Source of the DNA: an uncultured Pelagibacteraceae bacterium
Lineage (GTDB): Bacteria; Pseudomonadota; Alphaproteobacteria; Pelagibacterales; Pelagibacteraceae
DNA: 64,000 nt
Direction of reading: 5' to 3'
Assembly (NCBI GenBank): GCA_902619665.1
Contig: CACNFB010000001.1
Span: forward strand, 109,500 to 173,499
Part shown: positions 19,798 to 31,940 of the stretch, piece after piece
How positions within the stretch are numbered: the stretch's first letter is position 1
Layout: every line of letters begins with the position of its first letter
The notes under the pieces: model-generated
What the model was told of the DNA's origin: nothing
Database searches by the model: none
The model's input: the letters and a program-made list of their open reading frames with translations, nothing else
Program-made: the position numbers and the translations under genes

Positions 19798-21756
19798 TTA
19801 ATTGAAGTTTATTGGATCAACATCAACTGAAAGTTTTATTTGAGGCGGTAGTTTAAAATTTTTAATAGTATTTAGTATCTGTCTTTGAATATTTATATTT
19901 TTACTCGATCTAATAAGTATTCTGTTTCTATATTTGCCTCTAATTTTATAAATTGGTGCATTTACAGGACCTAATATATTCCCATCTGTTTTTTTTTTAA
20001 GTGATATAACAAGGTCATATGCAATCTTTTCTGACATAAAGGCATCTTTACAACTTATTATAATTGAAACAAATCTCTCAAAGGGTGGTAATTTAAATTT
20101 TTTCCTCAACTCAAGTTCATTTTCTAAAAATATATATGGGTCAGGATTAATAATTTGAGATATCACATTATTTTTTTTATTAATTGTTTGAAAATATACT
20201 TTTGATGGCTTGCCTTCTCTCCCGGCACGCCCTGACAATTGATGATATAGTTGTACAGTTTTTTCCACACTTCTTATGTCGAAACCTCGTGAGGCTAAAT
20301 CTAAATCAAGTATTACTATGCAATTTAAATTTGGAAAATGAAATCCTTTTGATATTAATTGGGTTCCTATTAAAATTTTAGTTTCATTATCAATAATTCT
20401 TTGTATTTCAATTTGTGAATTTTTTTTATTAATTGTATCACTTGAAAAAATTACAGTTTTTTTTCCAGGAAAATTTTTTTTTACTTCCTCTAATATTTTT
20501 TCAACACCCAAACCACTATAAATAAATTCACATTTTTCATTATCAAATTTACAAATTGTTTCTAAGTTTTTTTTATACCCACAATAGTGACATAAAATCT
20601 TGTTTATTTTTTTATGATAAACGAGATTTATAGAACACTTTGGACAAGTGAAATTTTTTAAACATTTTTTACAAATAACAAAAGGAGAGTATCCTCTTCG
20701 ATTAACAAAGAATAATACTTGGTCATTTTGTTTTAAATGATTTTTAACTTTGCCAATAATTTTTTCAGAAAATAAACTATTTTTAATTCTTTTTTCTTTC
20801 GTTAAATCAATTAACTCATATTCAGGTAGCCTTGCATTTTTATATCTTTTTAAAATTCGATGAGAGAAATACTTTCCTTTGGTTATGTTATTGTATGTTT
20901 CGATTGAAGGAACGGCAGAAATTAAGTTTACTGGAATGTTTTCATAGGAGGCTCTTGATATAGCCATGTCTCTTGCATTATAAGCCACTCCCTCATCTTG
21001 TTTAAAAGATTGGTCGTGTTCCTCATCAACAATAACTATCCCTAAATTTTTGAAAGGCAAAAAAAGGGATGATCTTGCACCAATTATAGCTTTAATATTT
21101 CCATTGCTTAAACCATTCCATATGATTTTTTTATTTTTTGGTGTCACACTAGAGTGCCATATAGCTGGTTTAAAACCAAAAAAATCTAAAAATTTTTTTT
21201 CGAATTCTCCTGTTAAACCTATTTCAGGTAGTAATATAAGTGCTTGTTTATTTTGTTTAATCTTATTTTTAATAAGATTGAAATAAACTAATGTTTTTCC
21301 TGAACCTGTTGTGCCTTGAAGCACGTTAACACAGAATTTATTATTTTTTTTAGATAGATTGGTAAAACACTTACGTTGTTCGTCATTTAATTTATAAATA
21401 GATTTTTTGATTATTGAGTTGTACTCAGTGAAATTATCAATTGTTTTATTTTCAATAGCTTGATTGCTTAGTAAATGAAGTTTCAAAGCCATTCCTTTTG
21501 GAACAATATTATATTTTGAAAACCAATTTAAGAAGTCTATTGTTGTTTTTTTTAATGGGTTAACATCTAATTTCCTCAATATTTTTTTTAACTTAAATCT
21601 TTTTGATTGATCTTGTTCAAACTCGTTCCAGACAATGCCATTAACTTTTTTTTTACCAAAAGGGACTTCAACATAGTCACCTACCTCCAGATTTATGTCA
21701 GAAGTGTATGTAAATGGATGGTCAAATATATTTGGAATAAGAACTGGAAACTTCAT
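19798..21756 (-). CDS. priA: Primosomal replication-restart helicase PriA
   Basis: 652 residues. Order of parts: N-terminal 3'-end-binding domain, superfamily 2 helicase with P-loop GTTGSGKT (148-155) and VDEEHDQSFKQD (motif II), a zinc-binding insert with CKKC, CPKC and CHYC pairs (about 355-410), then helicase domain 2 (IGTQLISKGFHFPN, HQLSGRAGREGK). It reloads the replisome at stalled forks. The protein is somewhat shorter than the E. coli enzyme, but all motifs are present. It lies 19 bases after lpdA. Confidence 0.95.
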   Translation of the reverse strand: MKFPVLIPNIFDHPFTYTSDINLEVGDYVEVPFGKKKVNGIVWNEFEQDQSKRFKLKKILRKLDVNPLKKTTIDFLNWFSKYNIVPKGMALKLHLLSNQAIENKTIDNFTEYNSIIKKSIYKLNDEQRKCFTNLSKKNNKFCVNVLQGTTGSGKTLVYFNLIKNKIKQNKQALILLPEIGLTGEFEKKFLDFFGFKPAIWHSSVTPKNKKIIWNGLSNGNIKAIIGARSSLFLPFKNLGIVIVDEEHDQSFKQDEGVAYNARDMAISRASYENIPVNLISAVPSIETYNNITKGKYFSHRILKRYKNARLPEYELIDLTKEKRIKNSLFSEKIIGKVKNHLKQNDQVLFFVNRRGYSPFVICKKCLKNFTCPKCSINLVYHKKINKILCHYCGYKKNLETICKFDNEKCEFIYSGLGVEKILEEVKKNFPGKKTVIFSSDTINKKNSQIEIQRIIDNETKILIGTQLISKGFHFPNLNCIVILDLDLASRGFDIRSVEKTVQLYHQLSGRAGREGKPSKVYFQTINKKNNVISQIINPDPYIFLENELELRKKFKLPPFERFVSIIISCKDAFMSEKIAYDLVISLKKKTDGNILGPVNAPIYKIRGKYRNRILIRSSKNINIQRQILNTIKNFKLPPQIKLSVDVDPINFN

Positions 21757-21775
21757 TTGTAATATAAGATATATA

Positions 21776-23176
21776 TTACGAATGAATCTGTCTTTTATCT
21801 ACTGATAATGCAGCTTCTTTAATTGCCTCAGAAAATGTAGGATGCGCATGACAAGTCCTTGCAATGTCCTCAGAACTTGCACCAAATTCCATCGCAACTG
21901 CCATTTCTGCAATCATTTCACCAGCATGGGGACCTATAATATGTACCCCTAACACTTTGTCAGTTGAGTTATCAGCTAAAATTTTTACAAAACCTTCGGG
22001 CTCATCAATTGCCTTGGCTCTAGAGTTTGCCATGAATGGAAACTTTCCTATTTTATAACTTATATTTTGTTTTTTTAATTGTTCCTCTGTTTTTCCGATA
22101 GTTGCTACTTCTGGAGAAGTATAAATAACTCCAGGAATTAAATCATAATTTACATGTCCAGATTGGCCTGCAATAATTTCTGCCACTGCAATACCTTCTT
22201 CTTCAGCCTTATGCGCTAACATCGGTCCTTGAATTACATCGCCTATAGCAAAAATATTTTTTTTGTCTGTCTTAAAATTTTTATCTACTTTAACTCTACC
22301 TTTTTCGTCAGTTTTTAATTTTATTTTCTCTAAATTTAGTTTGTCTGTGAATGCCTTTCTACCTATTGAAATTAAAGCAACATCACAATCATGAGAGCTT
22401 TTTTCTCCCTTACTATTTGAAGTCTCTATCTCTACATTTTCTCCTTTTTTTGTAATTTTCTCTACTTTCGTACTCATATGAAATTTTATGTTTTGTTTTT
22501 TTAAAATTTTCATAAATTCATTTGAAATTTCTTTATCCATCCCTGGTGTAATGTGATCTAAAAATTCAATTACATGAACATCAGAACCTAATCTTGACCA
22601 AACAGAACCCATTTCTAGTCCAATGTATCCACCGCCGATTACAATCATTTTTTTAGGAACTTTTTTTAAAGAAAGAGCGCCTGTTGAAGATACAATTCTT
22701 TCCTCATCAAAGTTAATATTTGGCATTTTAGAGGGCTCTGAGCCTGTAGCTATAATTATATTTTCCCCTTCAATTTCTGACTCTTTGCCATCAGAACCTT
22801 TGATTTTTATTTTTTTTTCTGAAACAAAGCTTCCAAAACCTTTGAAATAAGAAACCTTATTTTTTTTAAATAAAAATTCTACTCCTTTAGTTAAGACAGT
22901 TACTGCTTTATCTTTATTTTTCATCATCTTATCAAGATTTAATTTGATATCACTTATTTCGATTCCTACATTTGAAAAATTTTTTGCTTTTTGAAAATTT
23001 TCAGAAAGGTTCAATAAATTTTTTGAGGGGATACATCCAATATTTAAACACGTTCCGCCTAAAGTGCCCCTATATTCTACACATGCAGTTTTTTTTCCTA
23101 ATTGAGCAAGCCTTATTGCACAAACATATCCACCTGGGCCACCACCTATAACAATTGCATCAAATTTTTCAGACAT
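21776..23176 (-). CDS. lpdA: Dihydrolipoamide dehydrogenase (E3)
   Basis: 466-residue flavoprotein. The FAD site is GGGPGG (11-16), the redox-active disulfide Cys43/Cys48 lies in GGTCLNIGC, an NAD-binding GGGYIGLEMG follows, and the C-terminal HAHPTFSEAIKEA contains the catalytic His/Glu pair. It reoxidises lipoyl groups. Its place 4 bases after sucB makes it the E3 of the 2-oxoglutarate dehydrogenase complex, though it may also serve other complexes. Confidence 0.96.
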   Translation of the reverse strand: MSEKFDAIVIGGGPGGYVCAIRLAQLGKKTACVEYRGTLGGTCLNIGCIPSKNLLNLSENFQKAKNFSNVGIEISDIKLNLDKMMKNKDKAVTVLTKGVEFLFKKNKVSYFKGFGSFVSEKKIKIKGSDGKESEIEGENIIIATGSEPSKMPNINFDEERIVSSTGALSLKKVPKKMIVIGGGYIGLEMGSVWSRLGSDVHVIEFLDHITPGMDKEISNEFMKILKKQNIKFHMSTKVEKITKKGENVEIETSNSKGEKSSHDCDVALISIGRKAFTDKLNLEKIKLKTDEKGRVKVDKNFKTDKKNIFAIGDVIQGPMLAHKAEEEGIAVAEIIAGQSGHVNYDLIPGVIYTSPEVATIGKTEEQLKKQNISYKIGKFPFMANSRAKAIDEPEGFVKILADNSTDKVLGVHIIGPHAGEMIAEMAVAMEFGASSEDIARTCHAHPTFSEAIKEAALSVDKRQIHS

Positions 23177-23180
23177 AGCT

Positions 23181-24515
23181 TTATAAATTTAAAAATAATC
23201 TTCTTGGTTCCTCCAAATTTTCTTTAACAGTTTTTAAAAATGAAACTGCCTCTTTTCCATCAATTATACGATGATCATAAGATAATGCTAAATACATAAT
23301 TGGTCTAATTTTAATTTCATTATTAATTACATATGGTCTACTAACAATATTATGCATGCCCAAAACACCTGATTGTGGTAAATTTAAAATTGGAGTAGAT
23401 AACATAGAACCATATACGCCCCCGTTACTAATTGTGAATGTTCCACCTTGTAGGTCTTCAATTGTAATTTTTCCATCTCTAGCCTTATCAGAAAGAGTTT
23501 TTATATTCATCTCTATGTCTGCAAATGACATTTCATCCGCATTTTTTAAAACTGGCACCACCAATCCTTTATCTGTTCCAACCGCAAAGCTGATATTGTA
23601 ATAATTTTTATAAATTATGTTCTCGCTTTCTACTTCTGCATTGATTGCTGGATATAACTTAAGCCCAACCACGCAAGCTTTGACAAAAAACGACATGATC
23701 CCCAGTTTAATTTTGAATTTTTGCTGAAAATCCACCTGATTTTCTTTTCGCATGTTCATGATATTTGTCATATCTACTTCGTTAAAAGTAGTAAGCATCG
23801 CTGCATTCTCTTGGGATTGTTTTAATCTTTTTGCAATTGTCATTCTTAGCCTAGACATTTTAATTTTTTCTTCCTCTCCAAATTTTAATTTTCTTTCTGA
23901 TGGAGCAGGTTTAACACCCATTAAACTTAGTAAGTCTCCTTTAAGAATCATCCCGTCTTTACCTGATCCCTTAATTTCTTCTATATTTATATTATTCTCA
24001 TTTACTATTTTTCTAACTGCGGGTGACATAACTTTTTCTTTCCCTGATTTAACTTTTTCATCACTTTTTACTTCTTCAGTTAAAACAAGTGCCTCTTCTT
24101 CAGGTTCTTGATTTGTCCTTTGTTTAGGTTGAATTTTTAAATTTTCTTCTTCGTTATTATTGTCAAAGAGTTTGGTGTCTCTTTCTTCATCCAATTTAAT
24201 TATGTTGTCATTAATATTTTCTGGCGGTTTGGTCGTAGCTTTTATTTTTTCAATTTTATCGTTTTTAGAAGCTGATTGACCTCCCATGATAGACCCTAAC
24301 GTTGCTCCAACTTCAACTGTAGATCCTGCTTCAAAATTTATTTCTCCTAAGATCCCTCCAGATGGTGAGGGTACTTCTAAATTTACTTTGTCAGTTTCAA
24401 GCTCAACAATGGGTTCATCTACTTGAACGCTATCGCCTTTGCTTTTAAGCCATTTTGCAACTGTAGCTTCGGTTATGCTCTCTCCAAGGACAGGAACAAC
24501 TATTTTTTCTGACAT
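23181..24515 (-). CDS. sucB: Dihydrolipoyl succinyltransferase (E2 of 2-oxoglutarate dehydrogenase)
   Basis: 444 residues: one lipoyl domain with Lys43 in [12 protein letters not shown], an acidic, flexible linker, the E3-binding domain near 160-200 ([15 protein letters not shown]), then the catalytic core ending in [11 protein letters not shown] with His415 and Asp419. It transfers succinyl from lipoate to CoA. The start follows the sucA stop with no gap, as usual for sucAB. Confidence 0.96.
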   Translation of the reverse strand: MSEKIVVPVLGESITEATVAKWLKSKGDSVQVDEPIVELETDKVNLEVPSPSGGILGEINFEAGSTVEVGATLGSIMGGQSASKNDKIEKIKATTKPPENINDNIIKLDEERDTKLFDNNNEEENLKIQPKQRTNQEPEEEALVLTEEVKSDEKVKSGKEKVMSPAVRKIVNENNINIEEIKGSGKDGMILKGDLLSLMGVKPAPSERKLKFGEEEKIKMSRLRMTIAKRLKQSQENAAMLTTFNEVDMTNIMNMRKENQVDFQQKFKIKLGIMSFFVKACVVGLKLYPAINAEVESENIIYKNYYNISFAVGTDKGLVVPVLKNADEMSFADIEMNIKTLSDKARDGKITIEDLQGGTFTISNGGVYGSMLSTPILNLPQSGVLGMHNIVSRPYVINNEIKIRPIMYLALSYDHRIIDGKEAVSFLKTVKENLEEPRRLFLNL

Positions 24516-27383
24516 CTATTTAAATACTTTATCTAAAATTTCTTTTTGTTGTTTAGCATGTCTATTAGCATATCCAGTAGCAGGCGATGCCGCAACTTTT
24601 CTGCCAATATAATCTAATTTCTTTTTAACTCCTAAATTATCCAAAGTCCATTGAATATAATCTCTTACAGATGACCATGCGCCCATGTTTTTAGGCTCCT
24701 CCTGGCACCAAAAAAACTGAGAATTTGAGACGTATGGTTTAATGGCTTTAGTTAAAGATTTTACTGGAAATGGATATAATTCTTCAATTCTAACAAAAAT
24801 TACATCGTCAACCTTATTTTTTTCTCTTGCTTCGAGTAGATCAAAATAAATTTTACCTGAGCAAATTATAACTTTTCTGACTTTTTTAGCTTTTTTAATT
24901 TTTACAAATTTAGAATTTTTGATTAAAGCATGGTCTTCTAATACTCTATGAAAAGAGTTAGATTTATTAAAATCATCTAAATTTGACACACAATATTTAT
25001 GTCTCAGCAAAGACTTAGGTGTCATAATAACTAATGGTTTTCTAAATTCCCTGTGAATTTGTCTTCTTAAAGCGTGAAAATAGTTAGCGGGTGTTGTACA
25101 ATTCATAACCTGAATATTTTCTTGGGCACATAATTGTAAAAAACGCTCCAATCTTGCAGACGAATGTTCTGGTCCTTGTCCTTCATATCCATGGGGCAAA
25201 AGCATTACGAGTCCTGAGGCCCTTGACCATTTTCTCTCTCCTGATGCTATAAATTGATCTATAACTACTTGTGCTCCATTTGCAAAATCTCCAAATTGTG
25301 CTTCCCATATAGTTAGTGTTTCTGGTTCAACTAAACTATAACCATATTCAAAACCTAGGACTGCCAATTCAGACAACAAACTGTCAACTATTTCATATTT
25401 TTTTTGATTATTTGAAATGTTATTTAACGGGATATATCTTGAATTATCATTTTGGTTCCTAATTACTGAATGTCTTTGACTAAATGTACCTCTGCCTGAG
25501 TCCTGTCCGACTAACCTTACTGGAAAACCTTCTTCTAACAAAGTGCCAAAAGCCAAGCTTTCTGCTGTAGACCAATCAATATTTTTTCCTTCAGCTACTG
25601 TTTTTGCTCTTTGAGAAAAAACTCTTTCGATTGTTTTATGAGCAAATATTTTTGAAGGTATTGAGTTTATTTTTTCTGATATCTTTTTAATTTTGTCATT
25701 GTTTACTCCCGTTACTCCTTTTTTATCTTTACCTTTAGTTGGTTGATATCTTGACCATGTTCCTTCAAACCAATTTAATTTTGGTTTATAATCTTTTGCA
25801 GTTTTAAACTGATTTTCCAAAAGTTGTTTAAAATCTGTATTCATTTTATTAAACTCACTTTCGGACAAAGTTCCCTCCTGAACCAGTTTTTTACCATAAA
25901 TATTTAGTGTAGTTGGGTGAGCCCTAATTTTTTTATACATTAATGGCTGAGTGAATGAAGGTTCGTCCCCTTCATTATGGCCAAACCGTCTGTAACAAAT
26001 CATATCTATAACAACATCTTTACTAAATTGTTGCCTAAATTCTATTGCGATTTTTGCACAATGAACAACAGACTCTGGATCGTCTCCATTGCAATGTAAA
26101 ATTGGTGACTCCACAACTTTACCTAAATCTGAAGGATATGGACTTGATCTTGCAAACCTTGGGCTAGTTGTGAATCCAATTTGGTTGTTTACGATTATAT
26201 GAATAGTCCCTCCAGTATTATGTCCTTTAAGACCTGACATGGCAAAACACTCTGCTACTACACCTTGTCCAGCAAACGCAGCGTCTCCATGAATTAGAAC
26301 TGGTATTACTTTTTTTCTTTCTTCGTCCTTATGAAAAAATTGTTTTGCTCTAGTTTGACCAAGGACTATAGGATTGACTGCCTCTAAATGTGATGGGTTA
26401 TCTGTCAAACTCACGTGAACAGAATTTCCATCAAATTCTCTATCAGAAGATGCCCCTAAATGATATTTTACATCACCCGTAGAATCATCATGTGTAGCTG
26501 AAAATTCACCTGCAAATTCATTAAAAATTCTTTTATATGACTTTTGTAAAACATTTGCTAAAACATTTAATCTTCCTCTATGTGGCATTCCAATTTTAAT
26601 TTCTTTTGCACCTAATTGACCGCCTCGTTTAATTATTTGCTCTAAAGATGGTATTAAAGACTCTCCACCATCTAAACCGAATCTTTTGGTACCAACGTAT
26701 TTTTTTGCCAAAAATTTTTCAAATCCTTCTGCTTGGATTATTTTATTCATAATTGCTATTTTTCCATTTCTAGTAAAATTTAATTGATTTTCTTTTTTTT
26801 CCATCCTTTCTCTGAACCAGACTTTTTCAGCTGGATCTGTAATATGCATAAATTCTGCACCAATTGTTGAGCAATAGATTTTTTTTAAATTATTTGTTAT
26901 TTCTTTAATTGTTGCATGTCCTATATCCATATAATTATCTAAGAAAATTTTCCTATTAAGATCATCTGCAGTGAAACCATGATCTTTTGGATGTAAATCA
27001 TGTAAGTACTCTCTTTTCATTAAACCCAAAGGATCTAAATTTGCAATCAAATGACCTCTTGTTCTGTAAGCTCTTATTAGCGTTATAGCTCTTATAGAGT
27101 CTGAAACTTTTTTATCTGCATTAACATTTTCTGAAGGGACATCATTTTTATATTTTAAATTATTTCTATTAATTTTTATTTTTTTAGGACTCCAATTTGG
27201 TCCTTGAATTTCTTTGGAAATAACTTCTAGATCTTCATCAAGACTTTCAAAATAGCTCCTCCAACTTTCAGGTAAATTTGGATCTCCCTCTATAAATTTT
27301 ACATACATTTCCTCAATAAATCTGCTGTTGGATTTATTTAAAAAAGTTGCATTTTTATTTTCTAAGTTATTTGAGGAACTCAT
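24516..27383 (-). CDS. sucA: 2-oxoglutarate dehydrogenase E1
   Basis: 955 residues, the usual length. The N-terminal segment (RFIEEMYVKFIEGDPNLPESW) binds E2; GMPHRGRLNVLANV, HGDAAFAGQGVV and the TPP pocket around IIVNNQIGFTT identify the thiamine-dependent E1. It decarboxylates 2-oxoglutarate in the TCA cycle. It lies 35 bases after sucD and leads the sucA-sucB-lpdA group. Confidence 0.97.
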   Translation of the reverse strand: MSSSNNLENKNATFLNKSNSRFIEEMYVKFIEGDPNLPESWRSYFESLDEDLEVISKEIQGPNWSPKKIKINRNNLKYKNDVPSENVNADKKVSDSIRAITLIRAYRTRGHLIANLDPLGLMKREYLHDLHPKDHGFTADDLNRKIFLDNYMDIGHATIKEITNNLKKIYCSTIGAEFMHITDPAEKVWFRERMEKKENQLNFTRNGKIAIMNKIIQAEGFEKFLAKKYVGTKRFGLDGGESLIPSLEQIIKRGGQLGAKEIKIGMPHRGRLNVLANVLQKSYKRIFNEFAGEFSATHDDSTGDVKYHLGASSDREFDGNSVHVSLTDNPSHLEAVNPIVLGQTRAKQFFHKDEERKKVIPVLIHGDAAFAGQGVVAECFAMSGLKGHNTGGTIHIIVNNQIGFTTSPRFARSSPYPSDLGKVVESPILHCNGDDPESVVHCAKIAIEFRQQFSKDVVIDMICYRRFGHNEGDEPSFTQPLMYKKIRAHPTTLNIYGKKLVQEGTLSESEFNKMNTDFKQLLENQFKTAKDYKPKLNWFEGTWSRYQPTKGKDKKGVTGVNNDKIKKISEKINSIPSKIFAHKTIERVFSQRAKTVAEGKNIDWSTAESLAFGTLLEEGFPVRLVGQDSGRGTFSQRHSVIRNQNDNSRYIPLNNISNNQKKYEIVDSLLSELAVLGFEYGYSLVEPETLTIWEAQFGDFANGAQVVIDQFIASGERKWSRASGLVMLLPHGYEGQGPEHSSARLERFLQLCAQENIQVMNCTTPANYFHALRRQIHREFRKPLVIMTPKSLLRHKYCVSNLDDFNKSNSFHRVLEDHALIKNSKFVKIKKAKKVRKVIICSGKIYFDLLEAREKNKVDDVIFVRIEELYPFPVKSLTKAIKPYVSNSQFFWCQEEPKNMGAWSSVRDYIQWTLDNLGVKKKLDYIGRKVAASPATGYANRHAKQQKEILDKVFK

Positions 27384-27418
27384 TTATATTTACTATTTAT
27401 AATACAAAGTTCCTTTAT

Positions 27419-28294
27419 TTAAAGAGACAATTTATCTACAAGTGTTTTGCCCAACTCGGCAGGAGAATTAGCTATAGTAATGCCTGCTTTTTCCATAGTT
27501 TCTATTTTGTCTTTTGCGCTACCTTTGCCTCCAGAAATTATTGCTCCAGCATGTCCCATTCTTCTACCGGGTGGTGCTGTAACTCCTGCAATAAATCCAA
27601 CCATAGGCTTTTTGATAGAATGACTTTTTATAAATTCTGCAGCTTCTTCCTCTGCAGAACCACCGATTTCCCCAATCATTAGTATAGATTTTGTATCATC
27701 GTCTTTTAAAAAAAGATCAAGACAATCAATAAAATTTGTTCCATTAATTGGATCGCCTCCAATACCTATACAAGTCGATTGGCCCAGTCCATTTTCAGTA
27801 GTTTGAGCAACTGCTTCGTAAGTTAATGTACCTGATCTTGAGACTATTCCAACTGTTCCTTTTTTATGAATATTTCCTGGCATTATTCCAATTTTACATT
27901 CATCAGGTGTAATAATACCTGGGCAATTAGGACCAATTAATCTTGATTTAGATTTTGATAATTTTTGTTTAACTTTTAACATGTCTAATATTGGTATCCC
28001 CTCAGTGATACAAACAATCAATTCTATAGATGCATCTAATGCCTCAATTATTGCAGCAGCAGCAAACTTTGCTGGGACATAAATCATTGTAGCATTCGCG
28101 CCAGTTTTATCTTTAGCTTCTTTAACAGTATTAAAGACTGGTCTACCCAAATGTTCTTGGCCTCCTTTTTTGGGAGTTACACCACCTACAAGATTAGTTC
28201 CATACTTAATAGCTTGTTCGGAGTGAAATGTGCCATGGGATCCTGTAAATCCTTGGCAAATTACTTTAGTTTCTTTATTTACTAAAATAGACAT
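27419..28294 (-). CDS. sucD: Succinyl-CoA synthetase alpha subunit
   Basis: 291 residues. [16 protein letters not shown] forms the CoA-binding region and His248 in [10 protein letters not shown] is the phosphorylated catalytic histidine; GPNCPGI is also conserved. It makes ATP or GTP from succinyl-CoA. The start codon shares one base with the sucC stop, so alpha and beta subunits are coupled. Confidence 0.97.
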   Translation of the reverse strand: MSILVNKETKVICQGFTGSHGTFHSEQAIKYGTNLVGGVTPKKGGQEHLGRPVFNTVKEAKDKTGANATMIYVPAKFAAAAIIEALDASIELIVCITEGIPILDMLKVKQKLSKSKSRLIGPNCPGIITPDECKIGIMPGNIHKKGTVGIVSRSGTLTYEAVAQTTENGLGQSTCIGIGGDPINGTNFIDCLDLFLKDDDTKSILMIGEIGGSAEEEAAEFIKSHSIKKPMVGFIAGVTAPPGRRMGHAGAIISGGKGSAKDKIETMEKAGITIANSPAELGKTLVDKLSL

Positions 28295-29453
28295 TATTTT
28301 ATTGCTTTTACAATTTTGCTAGCCGCATCTGACAAATCTGATGCAGAAATTATTTTTAACCCTGAGTTATCTAAAATTAGTTTACCTTCTTTATAGTTTG
28401 TTCCAGCTAATCTAACTACAAGTGGTACATTGATATTAATTTCTTTTGCTGCTTCAACAACTCCTTGAGCAAGAATATCGCATCTCATAATGCCTCCAAA
28501 AATATTTATTAATATTCCTTTAACATTTGGATCTGAAAGTATAATTTTAAAGGCTGCAGAAACTTTTTCTTTTGAGGCTCCACCACCCACATCTAAAAAA
28601 TTTGCTGGCTCTTGCCCAAACAATTTAATTATATCCATGGTTGCCATTGCTAATCCTGCTCCATTTACCATACAGCCAATTGATCCATCTAATTTTATAT
28701 AGGCTAAATCATGTTTGCTTGCCTCAATTTCTGATGGATCTTCCTCATTTAAATCCCTAAGGCTTTGAATCTCTGGTTGCCTAAAAATTGAATTATCATC
28801 AAAATTCATTTTGGCATCTAAACAAATTAGATTATCATCTTCCGTTAATATTAAAGGATTTATCTCAACTAAGTTTGCATCAGTAGATATAAACATTTTA
28901 TAAATTGATTTAATTAGATTTATTCCTTGTAACATTGTATTGTCTTTTAGATTAAAAATTTTGATAATTTTTTTGCAATTTTCATCATCAATATCCTCAA
29001 GATAATCTACTTTAGTCGTAATTATTTTTTCAGGACTCTTTTTAGCTACTTCTTCAATGTCCATTCCTCCTTGATCACTAGAAATAAATGCAATTTTTGA
29101 ACTTGCTCTATCAATAAGACAAGACAAGTAAAATTCTTTCTTAATTTTAGACGACTCTTCAATATAAAGTCTTTTTACTTCTTTGCCATTTGGACCAGTC
29201 TGGTGAGTAATAAGAGTTTTACCCAACATCTCTTTTGCAGCATCAGTTAATTCCTCAATATTATTCAATATTTTGACTCCTCCAGCTTTACCTCTACCTC
29301 CAGCGTGTATCTGTGCTTTTAAAACATATTTTTCAGTCTTAATCTTTTTTGCTTTTTCAATTAACTCGTTTACTGTGAAAGCAAATTCACCTTTTGGAAC
29401 ACTCGCACCATATTTTTTTAAGATTTGTTTTGCTTGATGTTCGTGAATATTCA

Positions 29454-29454
<1 letters not shown>
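28294..29454 (-). CDS. sucC: Succinyl-CoA synthetase beta subunit
   Basis: 386 residues, ATP-grasp fold. [20 protein letters not shown] at the N-terminus, [23 protein letters not shown] and [10 protein letters not shown] are diagnostic of the nucleotide-binding beta subunit. It overlaps mdh and sucD by one base at either end. Confidence 0.97.
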
Positions 29455-30422
<968 letters not shown>

Positions 30423-31922
30423 CTATTTCATTGTTGGCATTATAAACTCTGGGTTTGATCTAACACCTGAAGGCCACCTAGATGTAATTGTTTTTAATTT
30501 CGTATAAAATCTAACACCCTCAGGTCCATGCATGTGTTGATCTCCAAAAAGTGATCTTTTCCATCCTCCAAAACTGTGGAATGCGACTGGCACAGGTATA
30601 GGTATATTTATACCAACCATGCCAACTTTAATTTTGCTTGCAAAAGTTCTACCAACATCACCATCACGTGTGTAAATACTTGTTCCATTACCAAATTCAT
30701 GTTCGTTAATTAAATTAATTGCCTCGTTAAAATCTTTAGCTCTTACAACTGATAAAACTGGACCGAAGATCTCTTCTTTGTAAATTCTCATATCTTTACT
30801 CACATGATCAAATAAACATCCTCCAATAAAAAATCCTTTTTCATAACCTTGTAACTTTATATTTCTACCATCCACAACTAACTTAGCGCCCTCTTTCACA
30901 CCTAAATCTACATATCCTTTCACTTTTTCAAGATGTTCATTTGTAACTAGGGGACCCATCTCTGAACTTTTATCCATTCCAGGACCAACTTTTAAAGCCT
31001 CGACTTTTTTTGATAGTTTTCCTACTAATTCATCACCAATTTTTCCAACAGCAACTGCTACTGATTGGGCCATGCATCTTTCTCCTGCAGATCCGTATGC
31101 CGCTCCCATTAATCCGTTAACAGCTTGATCTAAATCACAGTCAGGCATAACAACACAATGATTTTTTGCACCTCCTAAAGCTTGTACCCTTTTTTCATTT
31201 TTTGCAGCATTTTCGTAAATATATTTTGCTATTGGAGTCGATCCAACAAAACTTACTGCTTGAATTTTTTTATTTGTTAAAATTGCATCAACTACCTCTT
31301 TATCTCCATTGACAACATTAAGAACTCCATCAGGTAAACCAGCTTCTGAAAATAGCTCTGCTAACTTTATTGAACATGAAGGATCTTTCTCTGACGGTTT
31401 TAAAATAAATGTATTTCCACATGCGATAGCCATCGGAAACATCCACATTGGTACCATAGCTGGAAAATTAAATGGGGTTATACCTGCACAAACACCAAGT
31501 GGCTGTCTAATTGACCAGCTGTCAATCTCAGTGCCAACATTTTCTGTAAATTCCCCTTTTAACATTTGAGGTATACCGCAGGCAAACTCAACTATCTCTA
31601 AACCTCTTGTCAGTGAACCTTTCGCATCCTCGTAAACCTTACCATGTTCAGAAACGATTAATTTTGTCAGTTCATCTGAATTTTTTTCTATCAATTCTTT
31701 AAATTTAAACATGACTCTTGCTCTTTGTATTGGTGGTTTTAGTGACCATGTTTCAAAGGCTTTTGATGCTATATCAACAGCTTGGTCTAAGTCATTTTTT
31801 GTTCCAAGTGAGACTTCGCTTTCTTGTGATCCTGTTGCGGGATTAAAAACTTTTCCGCTTCTTTTGGATGAACCAGGAAAAATTTTACCATTTACGTAAT
31901 GTTGTATTAAATTCATCGGCAA
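30423..31922 (-). CDS. mmsA: Methylmalonate-semialdehyde dehydrogenase (CoA-acylating)
   Basis: 499-residue aldehyde dehydrogenase. GSAGERCMAQSVAV holds the catalytic cysteine, and IRQPLGVCAGITPFNFPAMVP together with FGGWKRSLFGDQHMHG are MMSDH signatures. It oxidises methylmalonate semialdehyde to propionyl-CoA and malonate semialdehyde to acetyl-CoA. It lies between sdhB and mdh. A link to valine, beta-alanine or three-carbon DMSP products is plausible but not shown by the sequence. Confidence 0.9.
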   Translation of the reverse strand: MPMNLIQHYVNGKIFPGSSKRSGKVFNPATGSQESEVSLGTKNDLDQAVDIASKAFETWSLKPPIQRARVMFKFKELIEKNSDELTKLIVSEHGKVYEDAKGSLTRGLEIVEFACGIPQMLKGEFTENVGTEIDSWSIRQPLGVCAGITPFNFPAMVPMWMFPMAIACGNTFILKPSEKDPSCSIKLAELFSEAGLPDGVLNVVNGDKEVVDAILTNKKIQAVSFVGSTPIAKYIYENAAKNEKRVQALGGAKNHCVVMPDCDLDQAVNGLMGAAYGSAGERCMAQSVAVAVGKIGDELVGKLSKKVEALKVGPGMDKSSEMGPLVTNEHLEKVKGYVDLGVKEGAKLVVDGRNIKLQGYEKGFFIGGCLFDHVSKDMRIYKEEIFGPVLSVVRAKDFNEAINLINEHEFGNGTSIYTRDGDVGRTFASKIKVGMVGINIPIPVPVAFHSFGGWKRSLFGDQHMHGPEGVRFYTKLKTITSRWPSGVRSNPEFIMPTMK

Positions 31923-31940
31923 AATTATTTAATTAACTAA

